A stretch of 54,172 bases of DNA. Origin: Clostridia bacterium. Its GTDB lineage: Bacteria; Bacillota; Clostridia; Oscillospirales; CAG-272. Location: contig JAFSSP010000025.1 in the NCBI GenBank assembly GCA_017450945.1, positions 1 to 54,172 of the forward strand. The letters run 5' to 3'. Shown here piece by piece: positions 16,443 through 24,390 of the stretch; the first letter of the stretch is position 1; each line of letters starts with the position of its first letter. The notes beneath the pieces are model-generated. The model did no database searches. It was not told the DNA's origin and worked only from the letters and a program-made list of their open reading frames with translations. The translations under genes were made by a program, and so were the position numbers.

Positions 16443-16503
16443 GGGAATCGAACCCGCGTATTCGGCTTGGGAAGCGGACACTCTGCCATTGAGTTACATC
16501 CGC
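16430..16503 (-). tRNA. tRNA-Gly, anticodon CCC
   Basis: The cloverleaf is complete: acceptor GCGGATG with CATCCGC, D arm ACTC/GAGT, anticodon loop TTCCCAA (CCC at 34-36, reading GGG), a 4-base variable loop, T arm with loop TTCGATT, discriminator T and an encoded CCA. The anticodon stem TCCGC/GCCGA has a C-C mismatch at its middle pair (29-41), which is unusual for a functional tRNA. Its promoter is a perfect consensus. The 3' trailer can pair with the acceptor 3' strand. Confidence 0.9.
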
Positions 16504-16514
16504 GGGGTGCTCTC

Positions 16515-16543
16515 ATTATAATACATCGGACTCTTCTTGTCAA
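16515..16543 (-). promoter_or_regulatory. consensus promoter of tRNA-Gly
   Basis: On the minus strand TTGACA (16538-16543), 17 bp, TATAAT (16515-16520), full consensus in both boxes. Transcription would start about 5 nt upstream of the mature tRNA. Confidence 0.88.
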
Positions 16544-16560
16544 GAGGCTTGAAAAGAATC

Positions 16561-16590
16561 TCCGGAGGAATTTTGAAAAACTCCTCCGGA
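16561..16590. repeat. inverted repeat with 9-bp arms
   Basis: TCCGGAGGA (16561-16569) and TCCTCCGGA (16582-16590) form a hairpin upstream of the tRNA-Gly promoter. A second palindrome, CTCCCTCC/GGAGGGAG (16636-16652), lies 46 bp further on. Neither is followed by a clear T-run; one may stabilise or end the trpS transcript. Confidence 0.55.
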
Positions 16591-16739
16591 ACTCTATTTA
16601 TAGAGTATTTACGATCTGTAAGCAACCATTTTAGCCTCCCTCCCGGAGGGAGCCTTTCAATAAGCATTGCTCTAACCACGCAGGATTATCGTGCAAGTAA
16701 TGCCGATAAAAGAAACGTAAATACCTTTTGCAGACTTTT

Positions 16740-17744
16740 TCAACGGATCTGGACAAACCCGAGCTTTTTTTGCACCTTGGAAAGCGTGCGGCGGGCGTAC
16801 CAAGAGGCTTCCTCGGCGCCCTTTTTCATTTGGGCTTCGAGTCCTGCTTTGTCGGCAAGTCTGCGATTGAACTCGGCCTGCACGGGAGCGAGTGCGTCGG
16901 CGCAGGCCTCGCCCACGGCGGCCTTGAAATCGCCGTAGCCCTTTCCGTCGAACTCGCGCTCGATCTCTTCCACCGTCTTTCCGGTGAAGCAGGAATAGAT
17001 GGTGATGAGGTTGCTCACGCCGGGTTTTGCCGCCTCGTCGTAGCGGATCTCGCTCTCCGAGTCGGTGACGGCGCGCTTGAACTTGCGAATGATGGTGTCC
17101 CTGTCGTCAAGGATATAAACCACGGCGTTGGGGTTCTCGTCCGATTTGCTCATCTTCTTTTCGGGCTCGGCAAGCGACATGATCTTGCGCCCCTGCTTTG
17201 CCACGATGGGCTCCGGAATGGTAAAGGTGTCCGGATAGACCTGATTGAAGCGTGTGGCAATATCGCGGCAGAGCTCAACGTGCTGTTTTTGATCCACACC
17301 GACCGGCACGACGTCGGTCTGGTAGAGCAGGATATCCGACGCCATGAGCACGGGATAGGTAAAGAGCCCTGCGTTGATGTTATCCGCGTGCTTGGCGCTC
17401 TTATCCTTGAACTGCGTCATGCGAGAGAGCTCGCCGAACATGGTAAAGCAGTTGAGGATCCAGGAAAGCTCGGCATGCTCATGCACCATGGACTGCACGT
17501 AGAGCGTGTTCTTTTCGGGATCGAGTCCGCAGGCCATGTAAAGCGCGAGCGTCTCGTAGGTTCTGCGGCGAAGCTCGGCCGGGACCTGACGCACCGTGAT
17601 GGCGTGCTCATCGACCACGCAGTAGAAGGTTTTATAGGCCTCGGAGTAGGCGGAAAAATTCCGCAGGGCGCCGAGGTAGTTTCCGATGGTCAGGTTGCCG
17701 CTGGGCTGAACGCCGGAAAAGGAAACTTTTTGATCTCCAAACAT
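16740..17744 (-). CDS. trpS: tryptophan--tRNA ligase
   Basis: A class I synthetase of 334 residues, normal for bacterial TrpRS. The HIGH-like element is in QPSGNLTIGNYLGA near the N-terminus, with tryptophan-pocket segments SFSGVQ and VDQKQHVEL, and the KMSKS loop is intact (KKMSKSDENPN). It charges tRNA-Trp in the cytoplasm. A GAAGAGAG-type site precedes the ATG. Only 36 nt separate it from the lipoprotein gene upstream, too short for a T-box, so it is probably expressed as the last gene of the dgt-dnaG-rpoD-lipoprotein-trpS unit. Confidence 0.96.
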   Translation of the reverse strand: MFGDQKVSFSGVQPSGNLTIGNYLGALRNFSAYSEAYKTFYCVVDEHAITVRQVPAELRRRTYETLALYMACGLDPEKNTLYVQSMVHEHAELSWILNCFTMFGELSRMTQFKDKSAKHADNINAGLFTYPVLMASDILLYQTDVVPVGVDQKQHVELCRDIATRFNQVYPDTFTIPEPIVAKQGRKIMSLAEPEKKMSKSDENPNAVVYILDDRDTIIRKFKRAVTDSESEIRYDEAAKPGVSNLITIYSCFTGKTVEEIEREFDGKGYGDFKAAVGEACADALAPVQAEFNRRLADKAGLEAQMKKGAEEASWYARRTLSKVQKKLGFVQIR

Positions 17745-17780
17745 AATGTTACTCTCTTCAAAAAATCGTTATTTTGTCTT

Positions 17781-19640
17781 TTATTCGACCGGCAGATATC
17801 CGTTGGCGGATGCCCAGGCATAGTAGAGCGAATTGGGCGTATCCATCGGGGAAAGCTCCTCGCTTGCGGCAGGAATCTGTTCGGTGGAATAAGCGTTTTT
17901 CAGATTGGTACGCAGCGTATCGAGGTCACCTGCAATAACGCCGGTTTGAATCAAGTCTTTCAAAAGGACAAAATCCTTTGCCTCGCTTTGATCGTTCGGA
18001 TCAAGGAGCTTTGCGATCTCCCCGACCAGCCGCTCCGCGTCTGCATAGGAGGCGCAGGCATCGAGCTTTGCGCAAAGCGCTGTATCAAGGCGGTGCAGAT
18101 AGGCGACAAGATCATAATCCACGAGCTTGGCAGAAGCCTCGATCCCAAGGTCAAATCCAAGCAGCGGCGAGATGGAGGAATCCCTGTTTTGCACCTTGCC
18201 GTTTTCCCAAAGATTTGCGGGCTGATCCGGCGTCAGGTAGGCAAGAAATTCGTTTCCGGTTGCAGAAAGATCCATCTTGTAATCCGAGTTCATAAGCTGG
18301 ATCTGGTTGTCGCTGAGCTTTTTGTAATGCAACCCTTCCACGCCGTATTGAATGAGATTGCGGAACTCCACGTCGGTGTTAAGGAGCGTGATGATCTGCA
18401 TGCTGCGCGAACGGTTTTTGGTGTAACGGCAAACGGCGAACATGTTGGAATAGATATCCTCCGATGTGGCCACCGGATTTGCAATGGGGATCGCATAATA
18501 ATCGGCGTCCTCATATTCCTTTTCGGAAAGGCCGGGCAGGCGGGCGTTGTACTCATCCAAAAGATTGGCGTCGCCCACAGCAAAGCGCAAAAGTGCTTTT
18601 TTGTCGCCCGAATCTCCGAAATAGCCGTCAAATTTCATCTCCTGCAGTTTGAGATAGCGCTCTGCAAAGGTTTTGTTTGCAAAAAGATTTTCCCAGGTCA
18701 GGGAGATCTTGCCGCGGCTGATCTCTTCCCCGTCCTCATAAGCATGACCGAAGACCGAAAAGTCGTCGGTCAGGTTCATAAGCTCGTCAACGCCCCAATA
18801 CTGCGCCAAAAGCTTCTGGCAGAATTCGTAAGCGTCGGTTTCGCTGCCGATCACGTCGTTATCGATGGCAACGGTGGAAGAATTTCCGGCAAAGAAGAAA
18901 AGGCAGCTGTAGACGTCGCGATGATAAAAGCCATCAATGGTATCCTTGAGCACATATCCGTTGAAGCTGGTTGCGTCCATCAGCTCCTTATCGAGGAGCA
19001 AATAGGTATAACTGCCGATGGCGTTGTTGTTGGGGATCGCATAGGTCACACCGCTCTCCTTGATAGCGGAAAGCAGGTTCGAGGAAGCGTATTCCGCGAT
19101 CTTTCCGGCCGAAGACACCAATTCGGCGTCCAGTGCGTAGAGCCATTTCCGGTTGACAAAATCCCGGTAGAAATCCTCGCCAAAGAGATAGATGACGTCG
19201 ACCTGATTGTCTTCCAACTCCGGATATTTGATGACCGACATGCCGTATTCGTTGATCTCGGTCTCATCCTTTTGCGGAGCTGCGGCAGGCTTTTCCTCCT
19301 CTTCATCGAGCTCACCCGGAGTAATGCCTTTTGCAATTTCATAGTTCTGGATGCTCTTTTCGAGCGTTGCGCGGTATTCGTCTTTTGTAAAGTACTTCAA
19401 AACCACTTTGGTTTTATACTTGGCGTTGGTGATGGCGTTGACCCGCTCGCTGATGGCGGCGGCAGTCGCGGCCGAAACCGGCTCTTCGGAAACGAGATAC
19501 AAGGAAAGCGTCACCGCGCTTTCGGAGGCGTCGGAACTGATATTCTCTTCCGCATCATTCTCGTTGGACGAGCAGGAAGAAAGAATCGGCGTCAAGAGGA
19601 GTGCAAAGCACAAAAGTAAGCAAATCCATCTGTTTTTCAT
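17781..19640 (-). CDS. lipoprotein resembling extracellular solute-binding proteins
   Basis: A lipoprotein signal peptide ends in LSSC (Cys23), giving a membrane-tethered protein of about 597 mature residues. An acidic linker lies near residues 110-125. Segments such as VDVIYLFGEDFYRDF, NAIGSYTYLLLDKELM and YYAIPIANPVATSED, and a C-terminal WASANGYLP, suggest a periplasmic-binding-protein fold of the sugar-binding family 1 kind. No permease or ATPase gene adjoins, which is odd for a transporter subunit, and its position between rpoD and trpS is unexpected. It may serve a remote ABC system or have another ligand-sensing role. Confidence 0.65.
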   Translation of the reverse strand: MKNRWICLLLCFALLLTPILSSCSSNENDAEENISSDASESAVTLSLYLVSEEPVSAATAAAISERVNAITNAKYKTKVVLKYFTKDEYRATLEKSIQNYEIAKGITPGELDEEEEKPAAAPQKDETEINEYGMSVIKYPELEDNQVDVIYLFGEDFYRDFVNRKWLYALDAELVSSAGKIAEYASSNLLSAIKESGVTYAIPNNNAIGSYTYLLLDKELMDATSFNGYVLKDTIDGFYHRDVYSCLFFFAGNSSTVAIDNDVIGSETDAYEFCQKLLAQYWGVDELMNLTDDFSVFGHAYEDGEEISRGKISLTWENLFANKTFAERYLKLQEMKFDGYFGDSGDKKALLRFAVGDANLLDEYNARLPGLSEKEYEDADYYAIPIANPVATSEDIYSNMFAVCRYTKNRSRSMQIITLLNTDVEFRNLIQYGVEGLHYKKLSDNQIQLMNSDYKMDLSATGNEFLAYLTPDQPANLWENGKVQNRDSSISPLLGFDLGIEASAKLVDYDLVAYLHRLDTALCAKLDACASYADAERLVGEIAKLLDPNDQSEAKDFVLLKDLIQTGVIAGDLDTLRTNLKNAYSTEQIPAASEELSPMDTPNSLYYAWASANGYLPVE

Positions 19641-19669
19641 ATCGCTTCTCCAATCTGTGATGTAAAGGC

Positions 19670-20824
19670 TTATTCCATAAAGCCCTTGAGGTGGCGGGCG
19701 CGGCTGGGATGGCGGAGCTTGCGAAGCGCCTTTGCCTCGATCTGACGAATGCGTTCGCGCGTGATGTCAAACTCCTTGCCCACTTCTTCGAGTGTCCGGG
19801 TCTTGCCGTCCACAAGTCCGAAGCGCAGTTTGATGACACTCGCTTCTCTCGGGGTCAGGGTGCTGAGCTGACGTTCCAATTCCTCGTGCAGAATGTTTGC
19901 GGAGGTCGCTTCGGCAGGAGACGGGGTATCCTCGTCCGGAATAAAATCGCCGAGGTGACTGTCCTCCTCCTCGCCGATCGGAGTCTCAAGCGAGACCGGA
20001 TCCTGCGCGATCTTAAGGATCTCGCGCACCTTGTCGGCGCTCATGTTCATCTTTTCGCCAAGCTCCTCGGCGGTCGCTTCGCGGCCAAGCTCCTGGAGCA
20101 TCTGCCTTGAATAGCGCGAAACCTTGTGAATGGTCTCCACCATGTGAACCGGGATGCGGATGGTACGCGCCTGGTCTGCGATGGCGCGGGTGATCGACTG
20201 GCGGATCCACCAGGTTGCATAGGTGGAAAACTTGTAGCCCTTTTCGTAGTCGAATTTATCGACGGCTTTCATCAGTCCCAGATTGCCCTCCTGAATCAGA
20301 TCAAGGAAGTACATTCCGCGGCCGACGTAGCGTTTTGCAATGCTGACAACGAGTCTGAGGTTGGCTTCCACCAGGCTGTTCTTTGCCGCTTCGTCGCCCT
20401 CCATCATCTTTTGCGCCAGCTCTTTTTCCTCTTCGGGAGAGAGCAGCGGAACCTTGCCGATCTCTTTGAGGTAGAGGCGCACCGGGTCGTCGATCGAAAG
20501 CCCCTCCTGCTCAAGCAGGTGCTCCATGTTCTCGCCGCCGCCGAAATGGGAAACCTCGTTTTCAATTTCGGAAAGATCTTCGCTGGAAAGGTTTTCCTCA
20601 AAATTGTCTTCGCTGTCTTCGATCGTCTCATACAGCTTGTCGATGCTGTCGATATCCAGATTGTACTCTTCGATCGCTTCATCGAGCTCGTCGCGGGAGA
20701 GCTTGCCCTTTTTGCTCTTTTCCAGAAGCGTTTCGACCTTCTGCCGTTTCTCTTCTTCCGAGCACTCGGTCTCTTCTTCGAGTTCGGGGTCAAGCAGTTC
20801 TTCGTTTGTCGGTTCTTTTTTCAT
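19670..20824 (-). CDS. rpoD: RNA polymerase primary sigma factor (sigma-A/RpoD)
   Basis: The 384-residue protein has an acidic N-terminal region 1.1, then conserved regions 1.2 to 4.2: [17 protein letters not shown], the region 2 block with [19 protein letters not shown], region 3, and the region 4.2 helix-turn-helix ([19 protein letters not shown]). It directs polymerase to the TTGACA/TATAAT promoters found through this window. It follows dnaG by 24 nt, the classical macromolecular synthesis arrangement. The ribosome-binding site is weak (AAAGG about 14 nt before the ATG), so translation may be partly coupled. Confidence 0.97.
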   Translation of the reverse strand: MKKEPTNEELLDPELEEETECSEEEKRQKVETLLEKSKKGKLSRDELDEAIEEYNLDIDSIDKLYETIEDSEDNFEENLSSEDLSEIENEVSHFGGGENMEHLLEQEGLSIDDPVRLYLKEIGKVPLLSPEEEKELAQKMMEGDEAAKNSLVEANLRLVVSIAKRYVGRGMYFLDLIQEGNLGLMKAVDKFDYEKGYKFSTYATWWIRQSITRAIADQARTIRIPVHMVETIHKVSRYSRQMLQELGREATAEELGEKMNMSADKVREILKIAQDPVSLETPIGEEEDSHLGDFIPDEDTPSPAEATSANILHEELERQLSTLTPREASVIKLRFGLVDGKTRTLEEVGKEFDITRERIRQIEAKALRKLRHPSRARHLKGFME

Positions 20825-20848
20825 GTTCTAATCCAAAACCTTTCCATA

Positions 20849-22615
20849 TTATGTTGTTTTCCTGCTTTTTTTGCGCAGTCGTTCAATGCTGGCCGAAAGA
20901 TCTTCGCCGGCCGATTCTTCTTTTTCGCGGATATTGTTCAGGGCCTCCACAGCCGAACGGAAAACGTCGATGCCGTTGTTTGTGAGCTGTTCGCGTTCCA
21001 CTTCCATTTGTCGGATGCGGCCGACCTCCTCGGGGGTAAAGCGCTCGTCGAGAAATTCAAAGCGGAATCCGTATTCGCTCTTGTGCAGTTCCATCAGGGC
21101 CGAAAAAACACGCTTGTGGAACTCGGTCAAAAAGGACTCTTCGGCAAGCCCGATCTCGCCTTTCTCCACGATCGTCCGGTATTCGGGATAGCGAAGGAGT
21201 AGCCCCAAGACCGCGCGTTCGGCAGCCGCCGCCTGAAAGTGCCTGGCCGCGTCCGGATTGATGGGATCGCGGAAGTTTTTGAGCGTTGCCTGCGCTTCCC
21301 TTGTCTCCTCGGCCGCACGTTCTTTCGCGCGCTTTTTGCGGAACTGCGTAACCAGTCCCTTGAGCGCGTCGGTCGACAGTCCCAATCGCTTGGAAGCATC
21401 GCTGATGTAGACCTCGCGTTCGACCGGCGAATTGTAATCGGCAATGAGCGAGCAGATCTCGTTTGTGGCGCGGATCTGTTCGACCCCCACGGTCAGATCG
21501 TAAGCCGAAAGAATGCGGTCGGCCTTGTGGTCAAAACCGGTCTTGCTTTCGTCGAGAATCCGCCCGAATCGGTCGGCGCCGTATTTGCGGATGAATTCAT
21601 CCGGGTCCTTGGCGCCCGATACTTTGAGCACCCGAACCTCCATTCCGACATCTCCCAAAATGCGCATGGCCTTCTCTGCGGCCTTTTGACCGGCCTCGTC
21701 GGCGTCGTAGGAGATGATGACCCGTTTTGTGTATTTGGTAAAGATTCTTGCGTGCTCGGGCGTGATCGCAGTTCCAAGCGTGGCAACGGCAAACTCAAAC
21801 CCGGCCTGGTGGAGCGCGATGACGTCGAGGTATCCCTCGCAGAGGATCATGCGCTCAGCCGACATGTTCTTTGCAAAATTGAGCGCAAAGAGCTGGCGGC
21901 TCTTTTTGAAAACCGGCGTGTCCGAAGAGTTGAGATACTTCGGTTTAGAGTCGTCCATGACTCTGCCGCCGAAGGCCACCACCTGCCCTGCCGGGTCGAT
22001 GATTGGAAAGATCACGCGGTTGCGGAAATAATCGTAGGTGCGTCCGTTCTTCTGGCCTGCAAGGCAGGCAGCGACAAGCTCGTCCTCGCGAAAGCCCTTC
22101 TCCTTCATGTGATCGACCAGAAGGTGAAAGGAGTTCGGTGCAAAGCCGAGGCCGAAATGCTTGATCGTAGCCTCGCTCAGAGCGCGGGTACCGGCAAGAT
22201 AGGCGCGCGCCTCCTTTCCGAGATTTTCGTCAAACAGGCAGGCGCGGAAAAACTTTGCCGCCTCCAGATTGGCGTCAAGGATCCGCCGGCGAGGGATGCC
22301 GGTCTCCTTTGTGGCCTCGCTCTCGCGCGGGAGCGGAAGCCCCGCCCGGTTGGCAAGAAACTCGACCGCGTCAACAAAATCCAGATTTTCGGCCTTTTGC
22401 ACGAAGGTGATCACGGTACCCCCTGCGTGACAGCCGAAGCAGAAGAACATTTTTTTCGTTGGATTGACGTTGAAGGAGGGAGTCTTTTCACTGTGGAAGG
22501 GACAGCAAGCAACGAGGTTGGAGCCGGAACGCTTTAAGGTCACATAACGGCTGACCAGCTCTTCGATGTCGGTCCTGTCCACGACCTCCTGAATAAAGGT
22601 TTCGGGAAATCTCAT
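20849..22615 (-). CDS. dnaG: DNA primase
   Basis: This 588-residue protein has the three primase parts. The N-terminal CHC2-type zinc finger is CCPFHSEKTPSF...FFCFGCHAGG. The TOPRIM catalytic core carries ILCEGYLDVIALHQAG and ISYDADEAG. The C-terminal helicase-binding region is acidic and helical. It synthesises RNA primers at the replication fork. It starts 12 nt after dgt and precedes rpoD. The length is typical for Firmicutes. Confidence 0.96.
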   Translation of the reverse strand: MRFPETFIQEVVDRTDIEELVSRYVTLKRSGSNLVACCPFHSEKTPSFNVNPTKKMFFCFGCHAGGTVITFVQKAENLDFVDAVEFLANRAGLPLPRESEATKETGIPRRRILDANLEAAKFFRACLFDENLGKEARAYLAGTRALSEATIKHFGLGFAPNSFHLLVDHMKEKGFREDELVAACLAGQKNGRTYDYFRNRVIFPIIDPAGQVVAFGGRVMDDSKPKYLNSSDTPVFKKSRQLFALNFAKNMSAERMILCEGYLDVIALHQAGFEFAVATLGTAITPEHARIFTKYTKRVIISYDADEAGQKAAEKAMRILGDVGMEVRVLKVSGAKDPDEFIRKYGADRFGRILDESKTGFDHKADRILSAYDLTVGVEQIRATNEICSLIADYNSPVEREVYISDASKRLGLSTDALKGLVTQFRKKRAKERAAEETREAQATLKNFRDPINPDAARHFQAAAAERAVLGLLLRYPEYRTIVEKGEIGLAEESFLTEFHKRVFSALMELHKSEYGFRFEFLDERFTPEEVGRIRQMEVEREQLTNNGIDVFRSAVEALNNIREKEESAGEDLSASIERLRKKSRKTT

Positions 22616-22627
22616 GTTTCCCTCCCG

Positions 22628-23632
22628 TCAAAGGCTCCATCCGCGCGGGATGAAGAGTTCTTTGTACTTTTCAATGGCATAGCGGTCGGTCATACCAGAA
22701 ATATAGTCGCAAACGCAGCGCTTGACGCCGTCGCGCTCGAGATTTCTTCCATAGACTCCCGGCAGTTCCTCCGGGTGGCTCTCAAAATGGTAAAACAGGT
22801 GGGCCAGCATTTCCTTTGCCTTGCCCTCTTCCCCTTTTGCCACCGGGCTGGTGTAAACCCGCTCAAAGAGAAATTTGCGCAGGGCGTTCGTCGCCTCCTG
22901 CACGTCTGGAGCCATGGAGATCTCTGGCTTGTCCCGGCTGGAGAGCACGACCGAGGTCACCATGGTGTTGATGCGTTTGCTATGGGTATTTCCCAGGATC
23001 TCGCGAAGCTCCTTCGGAATTTCTTCCGGCTTTAAGATACCCGCGCGGCAGGCGTCGTCGATGTCGTGATTGATATAAGCGATGCGGTCGGCAAATTTGA
23101 CCAGCACGCCTTCGAGCGTAGAGGCCATGCACTTGCCGGTATGGTTGAGGATACCGTCGCGCACCTCCCAGGTCAGATTGAGTCCAGCGCCGTTGTTCTC
23201 GAGCACTTCGACCACGCGAAGGCTTTGCTTATAATGGGCAAAATCCGGCGAGAACAACTCCTGCATGATGGCCTCGCCCGAATGTCCGAAAGGCGTATGC
23301 CCAAGATCGTGCCCGAGCGCCGCGGCCTCGGTCAGATCCTCGTTGAGGCAGAGCGCGCGTGCCATGATGCGGGCGATCTGTGTGACTTCCAGCGTATGCG
23401 TGAGCCGCGTGCGGTAGTGATCTCCCTCGGGAGCGAGGAAAACCTGCGTTTTGTTCATGAGCCGACGGAAGGACTGACAGTGGATGATGCGGTCTCTGTC
23501 GCGCTGAAATTCGGTGCGCATATCGGTCGGCTCGCAGGGGTAATCGCGCCCGCGCGTGTTGGCGGTCAAAAAGGCATACTTCGAGAGGGTATTCTTTTCC
23601 CGTTCCAAAAACAGATCACTGATTTTTTCCAT
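22628..23632 (-). CDS. dgt: deoxyguanosinetriphosphate triphosphohydrolase-like protein
   Basis: An HD-domain protein of 334 residues. The metal-binding residues lie in TRLTHTLEVTQIAR and GHDLGHTPFGHSGE, with a later aspartate in FADRIAYINHDIDD. It belongs to the short dNTP triphosphohydrolases, which cleave dNTPs to nucleoside and triphosphate and adjust nucleotide pools. Its place before dnaG and rpoD is the usual clostridial order and links it to replication. The start is the ATG at 23632. A 120-bp non-coding gap precedes it and should hold the operon promoter, but I see only a weak -10 (TATAGA). Confidence 0.9.
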   Translation of the reverse strand: MEKISDLFLEREKNTLSKYAFLTANTRGRDYPCEPTDMRTEFQRDRDRIIHCQSFRRLMNKTQVFLAPEGDHYRTRLTHTLEVTQIARIMARALCLNEDLTEAAALGHDLGHTPFGHSGEAIMQELFSPDFAHYKQSLRVVEVLENNGAGLNLTWEVRDGILNHTGKCMASTLEGVLVKFADRIAYINHDIDDACRAGILKPEEIPKELREILGNTHSKRINTMVTSVVLSSRDKPEISMAPDVQEATNALRKFLFERVYTSPVAKGEEGKAKEMLAHLFYHFESHPEELPGVYGRNLERDGVKRCVCDYISGMTDRYAIEKYKELFIPRGWSL

Positions 23633-23697
23633 GCGCCCTCTCCTTTTTGCTTTTCTATTTTTTCATTGGCGAAATTCTATACCATAATTAAGATACG

Positions 23698-23735
23698 AAA
23701 AAAGAAGGAAAAATCCTTTTTTCCCTTCTTTTTTT
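23698..23735 (-). terminator. terminator between yigZ and dgt
   Basis: AAAAAAGAAGG (23698-23708) pairs with CCTTCTTTTTT (23724-23734). On the minus strand it follows yigZ by about 30 nt and ends in a T-run; A/T flanks would also let it act on the other strand. Confidence 0.65.
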
Positions 23736-23762
23736 CGCAAAAAAACTTTTTTATTCGATTTT

Positions 23763-24389
23763 TCAACCTTTGTCGTAGCGGTTTTCCAAAAACTCCGGGC
23801 AATCGGCGCCGCCGCTCATCTCCCGGATCCTTGCCAAAAGCTCCTCTTTTTTCTCCTCTTTGACGGCAAAGATCACCTTTACGCGATCGGAAAACAGGAC
23901 GTCGTCGACCAGCACACCGAATTTGGGAAACTCGGCGCGGTATTTTTCATAATCGCCGTAGGAACAGCCGAGCGAATAGACCGCGTAGGGTTCGTAGGTC
24001 ACGATCCCGGCGTCCTCGATCGCGTCCTTTGCCGCTTTCCCGTAGGCGCGCGAAAGCCCGCCGACGCCGAGCAAGATCCCGCCAAAATAGCGCACGACGG
24101 CCACCGCCGCGTCATTGACTCCGGCTTTGCGCAAGATCTCGAGCATTGGGACTCCGGCGCTTCCCTGCGGCTCGCCGTCGTCCGAATAGCGCGCAACGAT
24201 CCCATCCTTCCTGCGAAAGGCCCAAACGGTATGACGCGCGTCGGGATGCTGTTTTTTGATCGCACGGAAATAGTCGAGCGCTTCCTCTTCGCTTTCGATC
24301 CGTTTGGCGTAGCCGAGAAAAACCGATTTCTTTTCGGTGTATTCCGAGCGCCCTTCGCCCGCGAGCGTGGTATAAAGACGGTTTTCCAT
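23763..24389 (-). CDS. yigZ: YigZ/IMPACT family protein
   Basis: The 208-residue protein has the UPF0029/IMPACT fold in residues 1-130 (EKKSVFLGYAKRIESEEEAL, HTVWAFR, DDGEPQGSAGVPML, VAVVRYFGGILLGVGGL) and a C-terminal ferredoxin-like DUF1949-type domain. Family members contact ribosomes or translation factors, but the bacterial function is not settled. One nucleotide separates it from the hflX stop, so the two are co-translated; pairing with a ribosome-associated GTPase fits a translation-stress role. Confidence 0.9.
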   Translation of the reverse strand: MENRLYTTLAGEGRSEYTEKKSVFLGYAKRIESEEEALDYFRAIKKQHPDARHTVWAFRRKDGIVARYSDDGEPQGSAGVPMLEILRKAGVNDAAVAVVRYFGGILLGVGGLSRAYGKAAKDAIEDAGIVTYEPYAVYSLGCSYGDYEKYRAEFPKFGVLVDDVLFSDRVKVIFAVKEEKKEELLARIREMSGGADCPEFLENRYDKG

Positions 24390-24390
24390 A

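Noticed and set aside
16242-16634. An open frame crossing the tRNA region
   Set aside because: Its middle encodes the familiar spurious peptide produced by reading a tRNA backwards, and it spans the inverted repeat; no real gene is indicated.
17745-17780. T-box leader for trpS
   Set aside because: Only 36 nt separate trpS from the preceding gene, and no T-box sequence or terminator is present.
16728-19619. A 963-codon open frame on the plus strand
   Set aside because: It is antisense to trpS and the lipoprotein gene, both well supported by motifs; its product has no recognisable domain.
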